39,575 nt of DNA from Candidatus Methanoperedens sp. GTDB lineage: Archaea > Halobacteriota > Methanosarcinia > Methanosarcinales > Methanoperedenaceae. Of the stretch, positions 25,202 to 32,463 are shown in pieces. Each line of letters begins with the position of its first letter. The first letter of the stretch is position 1. Under the pieces are notes generated by a model. The model worked only from the letters and a program-made list of their open reading frames with translations, was not told the origin of the DNA and did no database searches. Both the position numbers and the translations under genes were made by a program. The stretch is taken from positions 1 to 39,575 of the forward strand of contig JAPMTS010000041.1 of the NCBI GenBank assembly GCA_026552955.1. The letters are read 5' to 3'.

Positions 25202-27225
25202 TAGCTTCCTCCTGCTATAATAAACATGAATAGAATTACCAATATCCCGAAGATATAACCCAGATATGCATGAATACTTCCTGTCTGGATAACTTTGGCC
25301 TTTCTTGACATGGCCATGACAAAATCAACCACTGGCGTGTAAAAATTCTTTTCAAATACCTGTTCTATTTCGGATTTAAACTTAAATGATTCCTTAAGAT
25401 ACTGGGAGGAATATGTTACTTCCATTTCCCGTGCGGGACGATATAAGCCTTTAAACCACATCTGTACCGGTTTTGAGAAAGCGATTGCAGAATATTCGTT
25501 CCTTGCTGTTGAAAAGGGCTGGCCGCATCCCCATGTTTCATAGACAGGCATATTCCTCTTACTGGTAAATAAGATAATTATGGGTATAAACATAAGAATT
25601 AATACTATTGCAAGAAGCCCGGGTGTTGAAATTGATATCCATGCGGAAGAGGGGATAGAGATCGTCCCGAAAGTGCCAAATGAAAACGATTGGCCGCTTG
25701 TCCCGATAAAGGATGCTGCGATCCTATCAAGCATGGGAAGTATGAATGCTGGTAAAATCCCAAGCATTATTGATAATAATGCAAAAAATCCCATTCCGGC
25801 AAGCATTGGAATATTCACTTCTCTGGCATGTTGTGCATTTTCACTTCTGGGAAGAGCAAGGAACACCATCCCGAAAAACTTGAGGAAACAATAAGCAGCA
25901 AGTGCCCCGGTCAGGGCAAGAACAGCTGCACTGATGGATAACATGATAATGGCAAAATTGCTATCTAAATTAAAAGTCAAAAGCAAAGACTGGAATGTCA
26001 GCCACTCGCTCACAAAACCACTAAATGGCGGCATGGCTGAAATTGATAATACGCCAATTAGTATAAGAATAGCGCTAAATGGCATTCTCTTGATCAAACC
26101 CCCCAGTTTTTCGATATTTTTTGTGTGGGTTGAATATAATAGGGAACCTGCACCCATGAAAAGCAAACCCTTAAAAACAGAATGATTCAACAGGTGATAT
26201 AGTGCAGCCATCATTGCTATTGCACTGAGAATGGGTTTTTCGTTTGATAAAAAGATCATGGAAGCGCCAAGACCGATAAGGATGATGCCAATGTTTTCTA
26301 TGCTGCTGAATGCAAGCATTCTTTTCATATCCGGTTCCACAACTGCGTATAATATACCAAGGATTGCCGATATTGTGCCTACTGCCAGAACACTATAGCC
26401 CCACCATGCCTGGCTTGCTCCAAGGAAATCAAAAGATATCCTGATAAGCATAAAGATCGCGGTTTTTATCATTACACCTGACATCAACGCAGAAACATTA
26501 CCAGGTGCAGCCGGGTGGGCGTAAGGAAGCCATATATGAAAAGGGACGATACCAGCTTTTATTCCAAAACCGATGAATGCAAACAGAAATGCACTGTCTT
26601 TAAGAAACGGCGTCATAGTCGAGCCTGCAGCGCGGAATGTTTCAAAACTGAAACTTCCTGATGTGCCCGCAAAGATCAAAAAGGACAGGATAATGAAACC
26701 TGTTCCGATGTGGGTCATGACGATATAAAAAAAACCGGCTTTTCTTGTTTCTATTTTTTCATGTTCGTAAACGACAAGGAAAAAAGATATCACGGACATT
26801 AATTCCCATACTATCAGGAACATTATGGCATTATTTGCGCAAATGACAAGGATCATCGAAAGAATGAACATGTTATACAGGAAACAAAGATAGCCAATAT
26901 TTTTCTTCCCAAAATATTCTCTAACATATCCTGTTGAAAATATAGATACGGCAAATACTGATATTGATATTACAAGAATAAAAAAAGCCGATAGTTTATC
27001 AATAAAAAATCCAAACTCCGGGATTTGGCCTTCGTTGAGAATAAAATGAAATGTATCGCCCAAAATCACTGATAGGGAAAAGGCAAATCCTGCAAGCGCC
27101 CCTATTGATGCACTCAAAAACGAAATATATGAGCATAGGGCGTCTTTTTTATTAAATACCAGTGCTGATACTGCCCCAAGCAAATAAAAAGCAACAAATC
27201 CAATAAATAAATAATTATCTACCAT
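25201..27225 (-). CDS. hyfB: HyfB-like proton/cation antiporter subunit (NuoL family)
   Basis: A 674-residue subunit of the NuoL/HyfB type with about 16 membrane helices. Pump-path residues: the Glu in LIVWELMSVISFFLVVYEHE, the Lys in GFGIKAGIVPFHIWLPYAHP, and MKRMLAFSSIENIGI. A C-terminal extension (MPVYETWGCGQPFSTARNEY and the last helix) is typical of HyfB/HycC. It is the first gene of the operon. I chose the ATG at 27223-27225 over the GTG two codons upstream because TCTGGTG lies just before it. Confidence 0.92.
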   Translation of the reverse strand: MVDNYLFIGFVAFYLLGAVSALVFNKKDALCSYISFLSASIGALAGFAFSLSVILGDTFHFILNEGQIPEFGFFIDKLSAFFILVISISVFAVSIFSTGYVREYFGKKNIGYLCFLYNMFILSMILVICANNAIMFLIVWELMSVISFFLVVYEHEKIETRKAGFFYIVMTHIGTGFIILSFLIFAGTSGSFSFETFRAAGSTMTPFLKDSAFLFAFIGFGIKAGIVPFHIWLPYAHPAAPGNVSALMSGVMIKTAIFMLIRISFDFLGASQAWWGYSVLAVGTISAILGILYAVVEPDMKRMLAFSSIENIGIILIGLGASMIFLSNEKPILSAIAMMAALYHLLNHSVFKGLLFMGAGSLLYSTHTKNIEKLGGLIKRMPFSAILILIGVLSISAMPPFSGFVSEWLTFQSLLLTFNLDSNFAIIMLSISAAVLALTGALAAYCFLKFFGMVFLALPRSENAQHAREVNIPMLAGMGFFALLSIMLGILPAFILPMLDRIAASFIGTSGQSFSFGTFGTISIPSSAWISISTPGLLAIVLILMFIPIIILFTSKRNMPVYETWGCGQPFSTARNEYSAIAFSKPVQMWFKGLYRPAREMEVTYSSQYLKESFKFKSEIEQVFEKNFYTPVVDFVMAMSRKAKVIQTGSIHAYLGYIFGILVILFMFIIAGGS

Positions 27226-27229
27226 AATC

Positions 27230-27291
27230 ACCAGAAATTATTATTGCCAATTTAATGACCACCGGAAATTATTATTATCATTTTGATGAAC
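27230..27291. repeat. Imperfect 31-base tandem repeat in the hyfB leader
   Basis: Two copies, 27230-27260 (starts ACCAGAAATTATTATT) and 27261-27291 (starts ACCGGAAATTATTATT), differ at a few bases. Read leftward, each carries a GGTG-type ribosome-binding sequence, so the copy nearer hyfB supplies the real site and the other a decoy or spare. Confidence 0.7.
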
Positions 27292-27318
27292 AACAGAATC
27301 ACGTATCACCTCTGTTTT

Positions 27319-27328
27319 GGTATTTAAG
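27319..27328 (-). promoter_or_regulatory. TATA-like element for the hyfB operon
   Basis: The minus strand reads CTTAAATACC about 95 bases before the hyfB start. This is the best TATA-like sequence in the gap and would place the duplicated region in the leader. Confidence 0.35.
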
Positions 27329-27448
27329 ATTTACGAGTGATTTCCAGAAAATTAAATTAAATATATCGATTATTAATGTTGGATTATGCCACTATACGCA
27401 TATTTCAGGTCACTGAAAAAATCCTGTCTTCAGAAAAAGCTATATGGT

Positions 27449-27500
27449 GGACATGCGAATAACAATATATTGCAGGACATGCGAATAACAATAAATTTCA
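27449..27500. repeat. 26-base direct tandem repeat upstream of the TrmO-like gene
   Basis: Copies at 27449-27474 and 27475-27500 both begin GGACATGCGAATAACAATA and differ only at one or two bases near the end (TATTGCA against AATTTCA). The second copy ends just before the ribosome binding site AGAGGT of the next gene. The position fits an operator or a recent slippage duplication; no protein is known to bind here. Confidence 0.85.
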
Positions 27501-27512
27501 AGAGGTCATAAT

Positions 27513-27794
27513 TTGAATCTTAAGATCGAACCCATTGGTATAATAAAAAAAACCGCCTCCGGATTATCTGATATATTAATATATTCTGATTTTGAACATA
27601 TTCTTGGAAATGTCGTGGAAAAATTCGAAAAAGGCACAAAAGTGTTGATCATACATAAGAAAATAGAATCCTCGGACCAGCACCAGGTCCAGATCACATC
27701 AACTGAGTTAATTAATCGCAAAGGTAACCTTTTGACCGTAAGAGGTATTGAAGCAGATAACGATTCAGTGATAGATGTGAGACTTGGCAATTAG
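27513..27794 (+). CDS. Shortened TrmO/TsaA-like protein
   Basis: A 93-residue protein with a TTG start preceded at 6 bases by AGAGGT. The first strand (LKIEPIGIIKK), ILIYSDFEHILGNVVEKF, and the end (ITSTELINRKGNLLTVRGIE, then a DSVIDVRL finish) match the start and end of the TrmO (tRNA t6A37 methyltransferase, TsaA/YaeB) beta-barrel. The middle of the normal domain, including the SPHRPNPIG SAM-binding motif, is absent. It is therefore probably a structural relative without methyltransferase activity. It lies 14 bases before fen and is surely co-transcribed with it. Family assignment is by my own alignment and moderately sure. Confidence 0.6.
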   Translation: MNLKIEPIGIIKKTASGLSDILIYSDFEHILGNVVEKFEKGTKVLIIHKKIESSDQHQVQITSTELINRKGNLLTVRGIEADNDSVIDVRLGN

Positions 27795-27808
27795 CTTTTA
27801 GGAAAATC

Positions 27809-28825
27809 ATGGGGGTTGACCTCGGAGACCTTTTTGAACGAAAAGAAATAGAGTTTTCCCACCTGAAAGGAAAAGTAATAGCTATAGATGCATTCAATAC
27901 ACTTTACCAGTTCCTCAGCATAATCCGCCAGCGCGATGGTACACCACTTATTGATTCCCATGGAGAGATAACGTCACATCTGTCCGGTTTCCTTTACAGG
28001 ACAACAAATCTTATTGAAGAGGGAATCAAGCCCGTTTATGTTTTTGACGGCACACCGCCTGTATTTAAGAATAATACTATTGAAGAACGGCATAAAATAA
28101 GGGCAAAGGCACAGGAGAAATGGGATGAAGCAAGGACAAGGGGAGACGATTTAGAAGCATTTAAACACGCACAGGCATCATCCCGGATCAAGGGAACTAT
28201 GATAGAAGATACAAAACGTTTGCTGGAATATATGGGGATCGCACAGGTCCAGGCGCCCTCCGAAGGGGAGGCACAGGCTTCATCAATGGTAAAAGGTGGC
28301 AAAGCCTATGCAGCAGGCTCACAGGATTATGATTCCCTGTTGTTCGGAGCGCCGATCGTGGTAAGGAATCTTGCAGTAACAGGTAAAAAAAAACTAGCAG
28401 GAAAAAGCATTTTCATAGATGTAAAACCTGAACTCATCGAACTTGGAAAAGGGCTTGAAGCACTGGGGATATCCAGAGAACAACTGGTTGATATAGCGCT
28501 TCTTGTGGGAACGGATTATAATAAAGGCATAAAAGGGATCGGCCCCAAGAAAGCTCTGAAATTAATAAAAAAACACGGACGAATTGAAGATGCACTCGGT
28601 GAATTGAACATGGAGATCAAAAATCTCCAGGAAATAAAAAATTTATTTCTGTATCCTGATGTTACGCCGGAATATGAGCTAACGTGGAAAAAACCGGATT
28701 CAAAGGCGATCATGAAATTCCTCTGTGATGATCATGATTTCTCAGAAGTCCGGGTTTCAAAAGCAGTGGAACGATTGATCCAGGCCTCGGATGAAGGGCA
28801 AAAGACCCTTGATAAGTGGTTTTGA
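27809..28825 (+). CDS. fen: Flap endonuclease 1
   Basis: A 338-residue archaeal FEN-1 that removes 5' flaps in Okazaki fragment maturation and repair. The N-terminus is MGVDLGDLFERKEIEFSHLK (slightly divergent from MGV-L). Active-site acids appear in VIAIDAFNTLYQF, PVYVFDGTPP, APSEGEAQASSMVKGG and AAGSQDYDSLLFGAP, and the helix-hairpin-helix region in LVGTDYNKGIKGIGPKKALK. The last residues QKTLDKWF form a PCNA-binding PIP box. Full length and intact. Confidence 0.97.
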   Translation: MGVDLGDLFERKEIEFSHLKGKVIAIDAFNTLYQFLSIIRQRDGTPLIDSHGEITSHLSGFLYRTTNLIEEGIKPVYVFDGTPPVFKNNTIEERHKIRAKAQEKWDEARTRGDDLEAFKHAQASSRIKGTMIEDTKRLLEYMGIAQVQAPSEGEAQASSMVKGGKAYAAGSQDYDSLLFGAPIVVRNLAVTGKKKLAGKSIFIDVKPELIELGKGLEALGISREQLVDIALLVGTDYNKGIKGIGPKKALKLIKKHGRIEDALGELNMEIKNLQEIKNLFLYPDVTPEYELTWKKPDSKAIMKFLCDDHDFSEVRVSKAVERLIQASDEGQKTLDKWF

Positions 28826-28848
28826 AATTTCGTTTCCTGATTGCAAAA

Positions 28849-29355
28849 TCAACTCATGAACTTTGGAGAGAAATATTTCTTGATCACAGTATCGCATTTA
28901 TCGCATGTTATCATGAACCAATTTCCCACTTCCTGTTTATTATAGTGGTCGAATATGGATGCACCGCATCCTTTGCAGGCAGAATAATCCTTGAAATAAT
29001 AATTGTAGAATTCCGGGCTTCCACCCAGCCAGTTGATCGTGGTAAGCAGCCTTTCAAGATACCTGAGTCTTCCTCCTTGTACACCCTTTTTCAATTCCTC
29101 TTTCACATGTTCTTCCATGTGCCTGATATGCTGTTTGCTGTGTTTTCGTATTCGCTGATAATCGCTTGCGAATTGTTGTACACTTTCAACATAATTCATA
29201 TACCATTTCTTTGATTTCGAGACTTCAAATTTAATGGTTCTCTGGAAATACTCACTCATGAGATCTTCCATAAGGTCGGCACATTCGGTGCAAATATTAT
29301 ATTCCTTGAAATACCTGGTATCCTGTTCTCCTTTGCAAATCCTGCATGCTTCCAT
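28849..29355 (-). CDS. Zinc-binding protein with N- and C-terminal CxxC pairs, unknown function
   Basis: A 168-residue protein with cysteine pairs at both ends: CRICKGEQ and CTECADLM at the N-terminus, CKGCGASIF and CDKCDTVIKK at the C-terminus. These form two probable four-cysteine zinc sites. The 90 residues between are helical, basic and rich in His (RIRKHSKQHIRHMEEHVKEE), with no other motif. It could be a nucleic-acid or protein adapter. It starts two bases after the upstream DUF22-like gene ends and is convergent with fen. Confidence 0.7.
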   Translation of the reverse strand: MEACRICKGEQDTRYFKEYNICTECADLMEDLMSEYFQRTIKFEVSKSKKWYMNYVESVQQFASDYQRIRKHSKQHIRHMEEHVKEELKKGVQGGRLRYLERLLTTINWLGGSPEFYNYYFKDYSACKGCGASIFDHYNKQEVGNWFMITCDKCDTVIKKYFSPKFMS

Positions 29356-29357
29356 AA

Positions 29358-29660
29358 TTATCTCACCTCTACCGGTCTTGTAGCTTCCCGAGTGAACATT
29401 ATGGGATAGAGATTAAGCACTGACAGAAGATCTCCTTTTTTTATTTCCCCCGATTCCTGACCGATGACAAAAGCCGAATTTACAATGCGATCTGTTTCGA
29501 TAGGTGATGGCCCATCTATGGTTTTTACCTTGATAACGGATGCAAGTGGATGATGACTGAATGCCCGTGTTGCTATGGTAAATTCATAAGGTGACGCTAT
29601 GACTTTTTTCCGATTCACTGCGCCGTTGCTATCGGTGACTACATTTACGATTTTGTTCAT
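29358..29660 (-). CDS. DUF22-like archaeal protein
   Basis: About 100 residues from the ATG at 29658-29660, which is preceded by GGGGGT; an ATG four codons upstream is in frame but has no better site. The segment SPYEFTIATRAFSHHPLASV and the end KKGDLLSVLNLYPIMFTREA fit my memory of DUF22, a small beta-rich archaeal family of unknown function. Moderately uncertain. It shares an operon with the zinc protein. Confidence 0.55.
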   Translation of the reverse strand: MNKIVNVVTDSNGAVNRKKVIASPYEFTIATRAFSHHPLASVIKVKTIDGPSPIETDRIVNSAFVIGQESGEIKKGDLLSVLNLYPIMFTREATRPVEVR

Positions 29661-29714
29661 AAAAACCCCCATAAAATAGATAAAAGTAATAGTACTTAAA
29701 TTTTATTATAACAA

Positions 29715-29739
29715 TTTTCATGGCCACTGCCCATGAAAA
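29715..29739. repeat. Perfect 9-base inverted repeat, hairpin
   Basis: TTTTCATGG (29715-29723) and CCATGAAAA (29731-29739) are separated by a 7-base loop. It lies between the DUF22-like start and the TnpB remnant, directly after the element's right end. It may be a regulator site for the DUF22-like gene or part of the insertion scar. Confidence 0.6.
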
Positions 29740-29765
29740 GTTAGATTTATATTCAGATGAGTGAA

Positions 29766-29927
29766 CTACCCCTTGCTCTCACAAGGGGCTTCCCGCTTCA
29801 TTGCTTCCCTATCGGGATTGCTCTGACGGGCCTGAATTCCGGCAATACCTGCCGTACTACTTCTATTCTTGATTATCATCGCAGATACGTGGTTACAATA
29901 GGTTTTCTCATGATCCTTTCTCTTTAA
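29766..29927 (-). pseudogene. 3' remnant of an IS200/IS605-family tnpB
   Basis: On the minus strand one frame codes a typical TnpB C-terminal tail, after the zinc finger and RuvC parts: RSSTAGIAGIQARQSNP, then the finish EAMKREAPCESKG and a TAG at 29766-29768. About 50 residues survive. The rest of tnpB, including the catalytic residues, and any tnpA are absent. The frame runs up to the stop of the broken VOC gene, which marks the insertion or deletion edge. TnpB elements make a guide RNA (omega/reRNA) from this very end, so the remnant could still hold the RNA scaffold. Confidence 0.7.
29769..29788 (-). mobile_element. Right-end hairpin of the IS605-type remnant
   Basis: CCCCTTG and CAAGGGG pair around a 6-base loop directly before the tnpB stop, followed leftward by TAGTTCAC. 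This arrangement is the usual IS200/IS605 right end. It would sit in the 3' scaffold of an omega RNA, with the guide beginning at about 29760 and running leftward. Confidence 0.6.
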
Positions 29928-29929
29928 TT

Positions 29930-30230
29930 TTATTCCTCCGACTTCGATTGCATGGGCACTGGCTCAAGCATGCTTACACGGTTGCCCTCCGTATCTGTAA
30001 ATGAAACATATTGCCCAATACCGGGAATCTCCATCGGTTCACCGAGAACTTTTCCACCAGCATCGGCGACAGTCTTCATCGCTTCCTTGATATCTAGCTG
30101 CAGTAACGTAATCGCCCATGTCTTTACCGAGCTTCTGCATCTGCCAGCCGAAAACCTTCGTGTAAAACTTTACGAGGCGTTCGCGGTTCTCATACGGCAT
30201 TTCAAAATGTACGACAGGATTCATTTTCAT
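29930..30230 (-). pseudogene. VOC (glyoxalase-like) gene with internal deletion and frame change
   Basis: The N-terminal part is intact (MKMNPVVHFEMPYENRERLV, ending near DYVTAARYQ). The C-terminal part is in a different frame (DIKEAMKTVADAGGKVLGEP through GQYVSFTDTEGNRVSMLEPV, ending with TAA at 29930-29932). Compared with normal proteins of this VOC subgroup, about 40 residues are missing between the halves. The junction lies near GCAGCTAGATATCAAGG on the minus strand, where both frames meet. The gene is therefore broken. It is immediately next to the TnpB remnant, which may be the cause. Confidence 0.82.
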
Positions 30231-30387
30231 CAGATTCCCCCATTAAGAAGATGTTATATGCTCAATGATATAAGGATTCGCTTTTTTCATTTTTTTTTTC
30301 AAGTTTACGATGATGAAACCTCTGGGTTGAGGGCATAAGGTTATTATATGATTTGGTCAACTATTAGTTAGTATTAGGGAGCGGATA

Positions 30388-30885
30388 ATGGAAGCAGCAA
30401 CAATAATACAAGCCAGAAAAGAACTGCAAGCACCGAAGATAGTGCGCAAGGTCTTCCTCATCTGCGGTATCCTTTCTCCGCTGCTTTATGTCGGTGCTGA
30501 TATACTCGCAGGTATTCTCTATGCTGGCTACAGCTTCACCTCTCAAGCTATCAGCGAGCTATTTGCTATCGGCGCTCCGACGAGCGGTCTGATCGTTTTG
30601 CTTTTCACGGTGAGTAGCGTTCTTTTGGTTGCATTCGTGTTGAGCGTCTGGATGTCAGCTGGTTGGAATCGCGCTCTTCGCGCTATGGCATTGATGATGG
30701 TTGGAAATGCAGTTAACGGCCTTGTTTTATGGAATATAGTATTTTCGTATGCTTCCAAAGTTGGCGCAGACCTGTCCACGCTATGGCTTGCGGAGCGGAT
30801 TTCCACCTATGTCTATGACCTATGGCAGGTTGTGCTGCCCATTGTCCTCTTGCGTGAGGAAAAAAGGCCAGGTGCGATCAGATGA
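30388..30885 (+). CDS. DUF998 membrane protein
   Basis: A 165-residue protein with four or five membrane helices. The N-terminal region contains CGILSPLLYVGADILAGILY, then SQAISELFAIGAPTSG with the family's S-E-L-x-x-x-G-A-P pattern. This matches DUF998, a family common in bacteria and scattered in archaea, function unknown. Its stop overlaps the start of the amidase gene (ATGA), so the pair is one unit. GC content and codon use look higher than in neighbours, suggesting transfer. Confidence 0.78.
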   Translation: MEAATIIQARKELQAPKIVRKVFLICGILSPLLYVGADILAGILYAGYSFTSQAISELFAIGAPTSGLIVLLFTVSSVLLVAFVLSVWMSAGWNRALRAMALMMVGNAVNGLVLWNIVFSYASKVGADLSTLWLAERISTYVYDLWQVVLPIVLLREEKRPGAIR

Positions 30886-32327
30886 ACCTGGCAGAGTATT
30901 CCAGTTGTGATGGTGTTGCTCTAGCTGATTTAGTTAGAAGACGAGAGGTGTCGCCGAAAGAACTGGCGCATCTTTTTGGTGAAGCAGTAGAGAAGGTCAA
31001 TCCCAGGATCAATGCTGTCATAGAGGTCTATTCCGACCGCATCGAAAAGCTGGATGATCGTGCAATCCCCACTGGTCCATTCGCCGGGGTGCCGTTCTTG
31101 ATGAAGGACATCGGAGCTGGAGAAAACGGACGGCGTCAAGAATGGGGATCCAGGCTCATGAAGGGACACGTAGCCGACAATGACTCATTCTTGACCGCGC
31201 TTTTCAAGAAAGCAGGTTTGACATTGCTAGGACGTACAACAACGCCGGAATTCGCCCTGGGAATCTCGACAGAGTCGGAGCTCATGGGTGCGACGCACAA
31301 TCCCTGGAATAAGGAGACCATGGCTGGCGGTTCTAGCGGTGGATCTGCGGCAAGTGTCGCAGCTGGTATCCTGCCGATTGCGCATGGGAGTGATAACGGG
31401 GGCTCGATCCGCATTCCAGCGAGTGCTTGCGGCCTGGTCGGACTAAAGCCCTCCCGTGGGCGTGTGACTCTTGGTCCAGATTTCGGAGAGCTGTGGCCTG
31501 GAATGTTACAGGAGTTCGTTATGAGTCGAACGGTCCGGGATACCGCCTTGATGCTGGACATGGTATCGGAGCCTGCGCCTGGTGATCCGTTTATCATAAC
31601 TCAACCAGTTCGACCTTATGCGCAAGAAGTGAATGCCCCCGCAGAAAACCTGCGAATTGCCTGGACAACGGATTCCTGGCAACCTGGCGGCTTCGTGGAT
31701 CCAGAAGTAGTCCGCTGTGTGGAGCACGTAGTCTCCGAATGTGAAAGGGCAGGCCATGAGCTCGTTGAGGCCAGTCCTGTTTTTGATTATGAAGAGTACC
31801 TGCACACCGTATGCGCGGCCTGGGCCTTCGGAGTGTATGCAGGGATGGACATGTTCGCAGCTTTGACGGGGCGAACGATTGGCGAAGAGACTTTGGAACC
31901 AGTGATGTTGTCATTTTACAAATACTCCAAAGGTCTTACGGGGGCTGACATGTTCATGACAGAATTTGCCTTGAACAAGTTCCGACGAACCTTTGGGAGA
32001 TTCTTTGAACAATACGATATGCTGCTCACACCTACATTAGTCAAATTACCAGAGCCACTTGGCAGGTACACGAAAATGCGGACAGACATTGACTACGTCG
32101 GGTATATGCGTCTCTGCGATGAAATCCGGGTGCACACCCCGGCTGCCAATGTGACCGGACAACCAGCCATAACATTGCCACTTGGACAAAGCCAATCAGG
32201 TTTGCCGATAGGGGTACAGTTCATGGCCAGGTTTGGAGAGGAAGGCGCACTGATTCGTCTGGCAAGTTCGCTTGAACAAGAAATGCCCTGGAGTGATCGG
32301 ACTCCCCCTATCCATACAAGGAGGTAG
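30882..32327 (+). CDS. Amidase of the amidase-signature family
   Basis: A 481-residue amidase-signature (GatA-like) hydrolase. The Ser-cisSer-Lys triad is readable: Lys in PFLMKDIGAGE, cis-Ser in GGSSGGSAASVAAG, and the nucleophile Ser in HGSDNGGSIRIPASACG. The C-terminal half carries NVTGQPAITLPLG and the IGVQFMARFGEE segment usual in general amidases. No gatB or gatC is near, so tRNA amidation is unlikely; hydrolysis of a small amide or amino-acid amide is expected. Base use is more GC-rich than the archaeal genes on each side, in keeping with lateral gain from bacteria. Confidence 0.93.
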   Translation: MNLAEYSSCDGVALADLVRRREVSPKELAHLFGEAVEKVNPRINAVIEVYSDRIEKLDDRAIPTGPFAGVPFLMKDIGAGENGRRQEWGSRLMKGHVADNDSFLTALFKKAGLTLLGRTTTPEFALGISTESELMGATHNPWNKETMAGGSSGGSAASVAAGILPIAHGSDNGGSIRIPASACGLVGLKPSRGRVTLGPDFGELWPGMLQEFVMSRTVRDTALMLDMVSEPAPGDPFIITQPVRPYAQEVNAPAENLRIAWTTDSWQPGGFVDPEVVRCVEHVVSECERAGHELVEASPVFDYEEYLHTVCAAWAFGVYAGMDMFAALTGRTIGEETLEPVMLSFYKYSKGLTGADMFMTEFALNKFRRTFGRFFEQYDMLLTPTLVKLPEPLGRYTKMRTDIDYVGYMRLCDEIRVHTPAANVTGQPAITLPLGQSQSGLPIGVQFMARFGEEGALIRLASSLEQEMPWSDRTPPIHTRR

Positions 32328-32364
32328 CCCTCGTCTTGCAGTTTTCGATGAATGCTTAATCAAG

Positions 32365-32374
32365 AAAAAAAAAA
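32365..32374 (-). terminator. T-run terminator of the large surface protein gene
   Basis: The minus strand has ten T in a row about 90 bases past the stop at 32464. Archaeal transcription stops at such T-runs. Confidence 0.45.
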
Positions 32375-32463
32375 CGCCATCATAATACCAGATAATCTCA
32401 TGGGTACTGTGCTGTATTTTCATTCACCTGCATTCCACAAATTGGGTCTGTTTGTTTAGAGTT

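Noticed and set aside
19732-27225. Reading the operon as a true NiFe hydrogenase (formate hydrogenlyase or Ech)
   Set aside because: All four nickel-ligand positions of the large subunit are substituted, and no maturation genes are present.
19732-27225. Reading the operon as the F420H2 dehydrogenase (Fpo/Fqo)
   Set aside because: It has a fused NuoC-NuoD, a HyfE-type subunit and Hyf gene order, and lacks FpoF, FpoO and separate NuoA/J/K-like genes.
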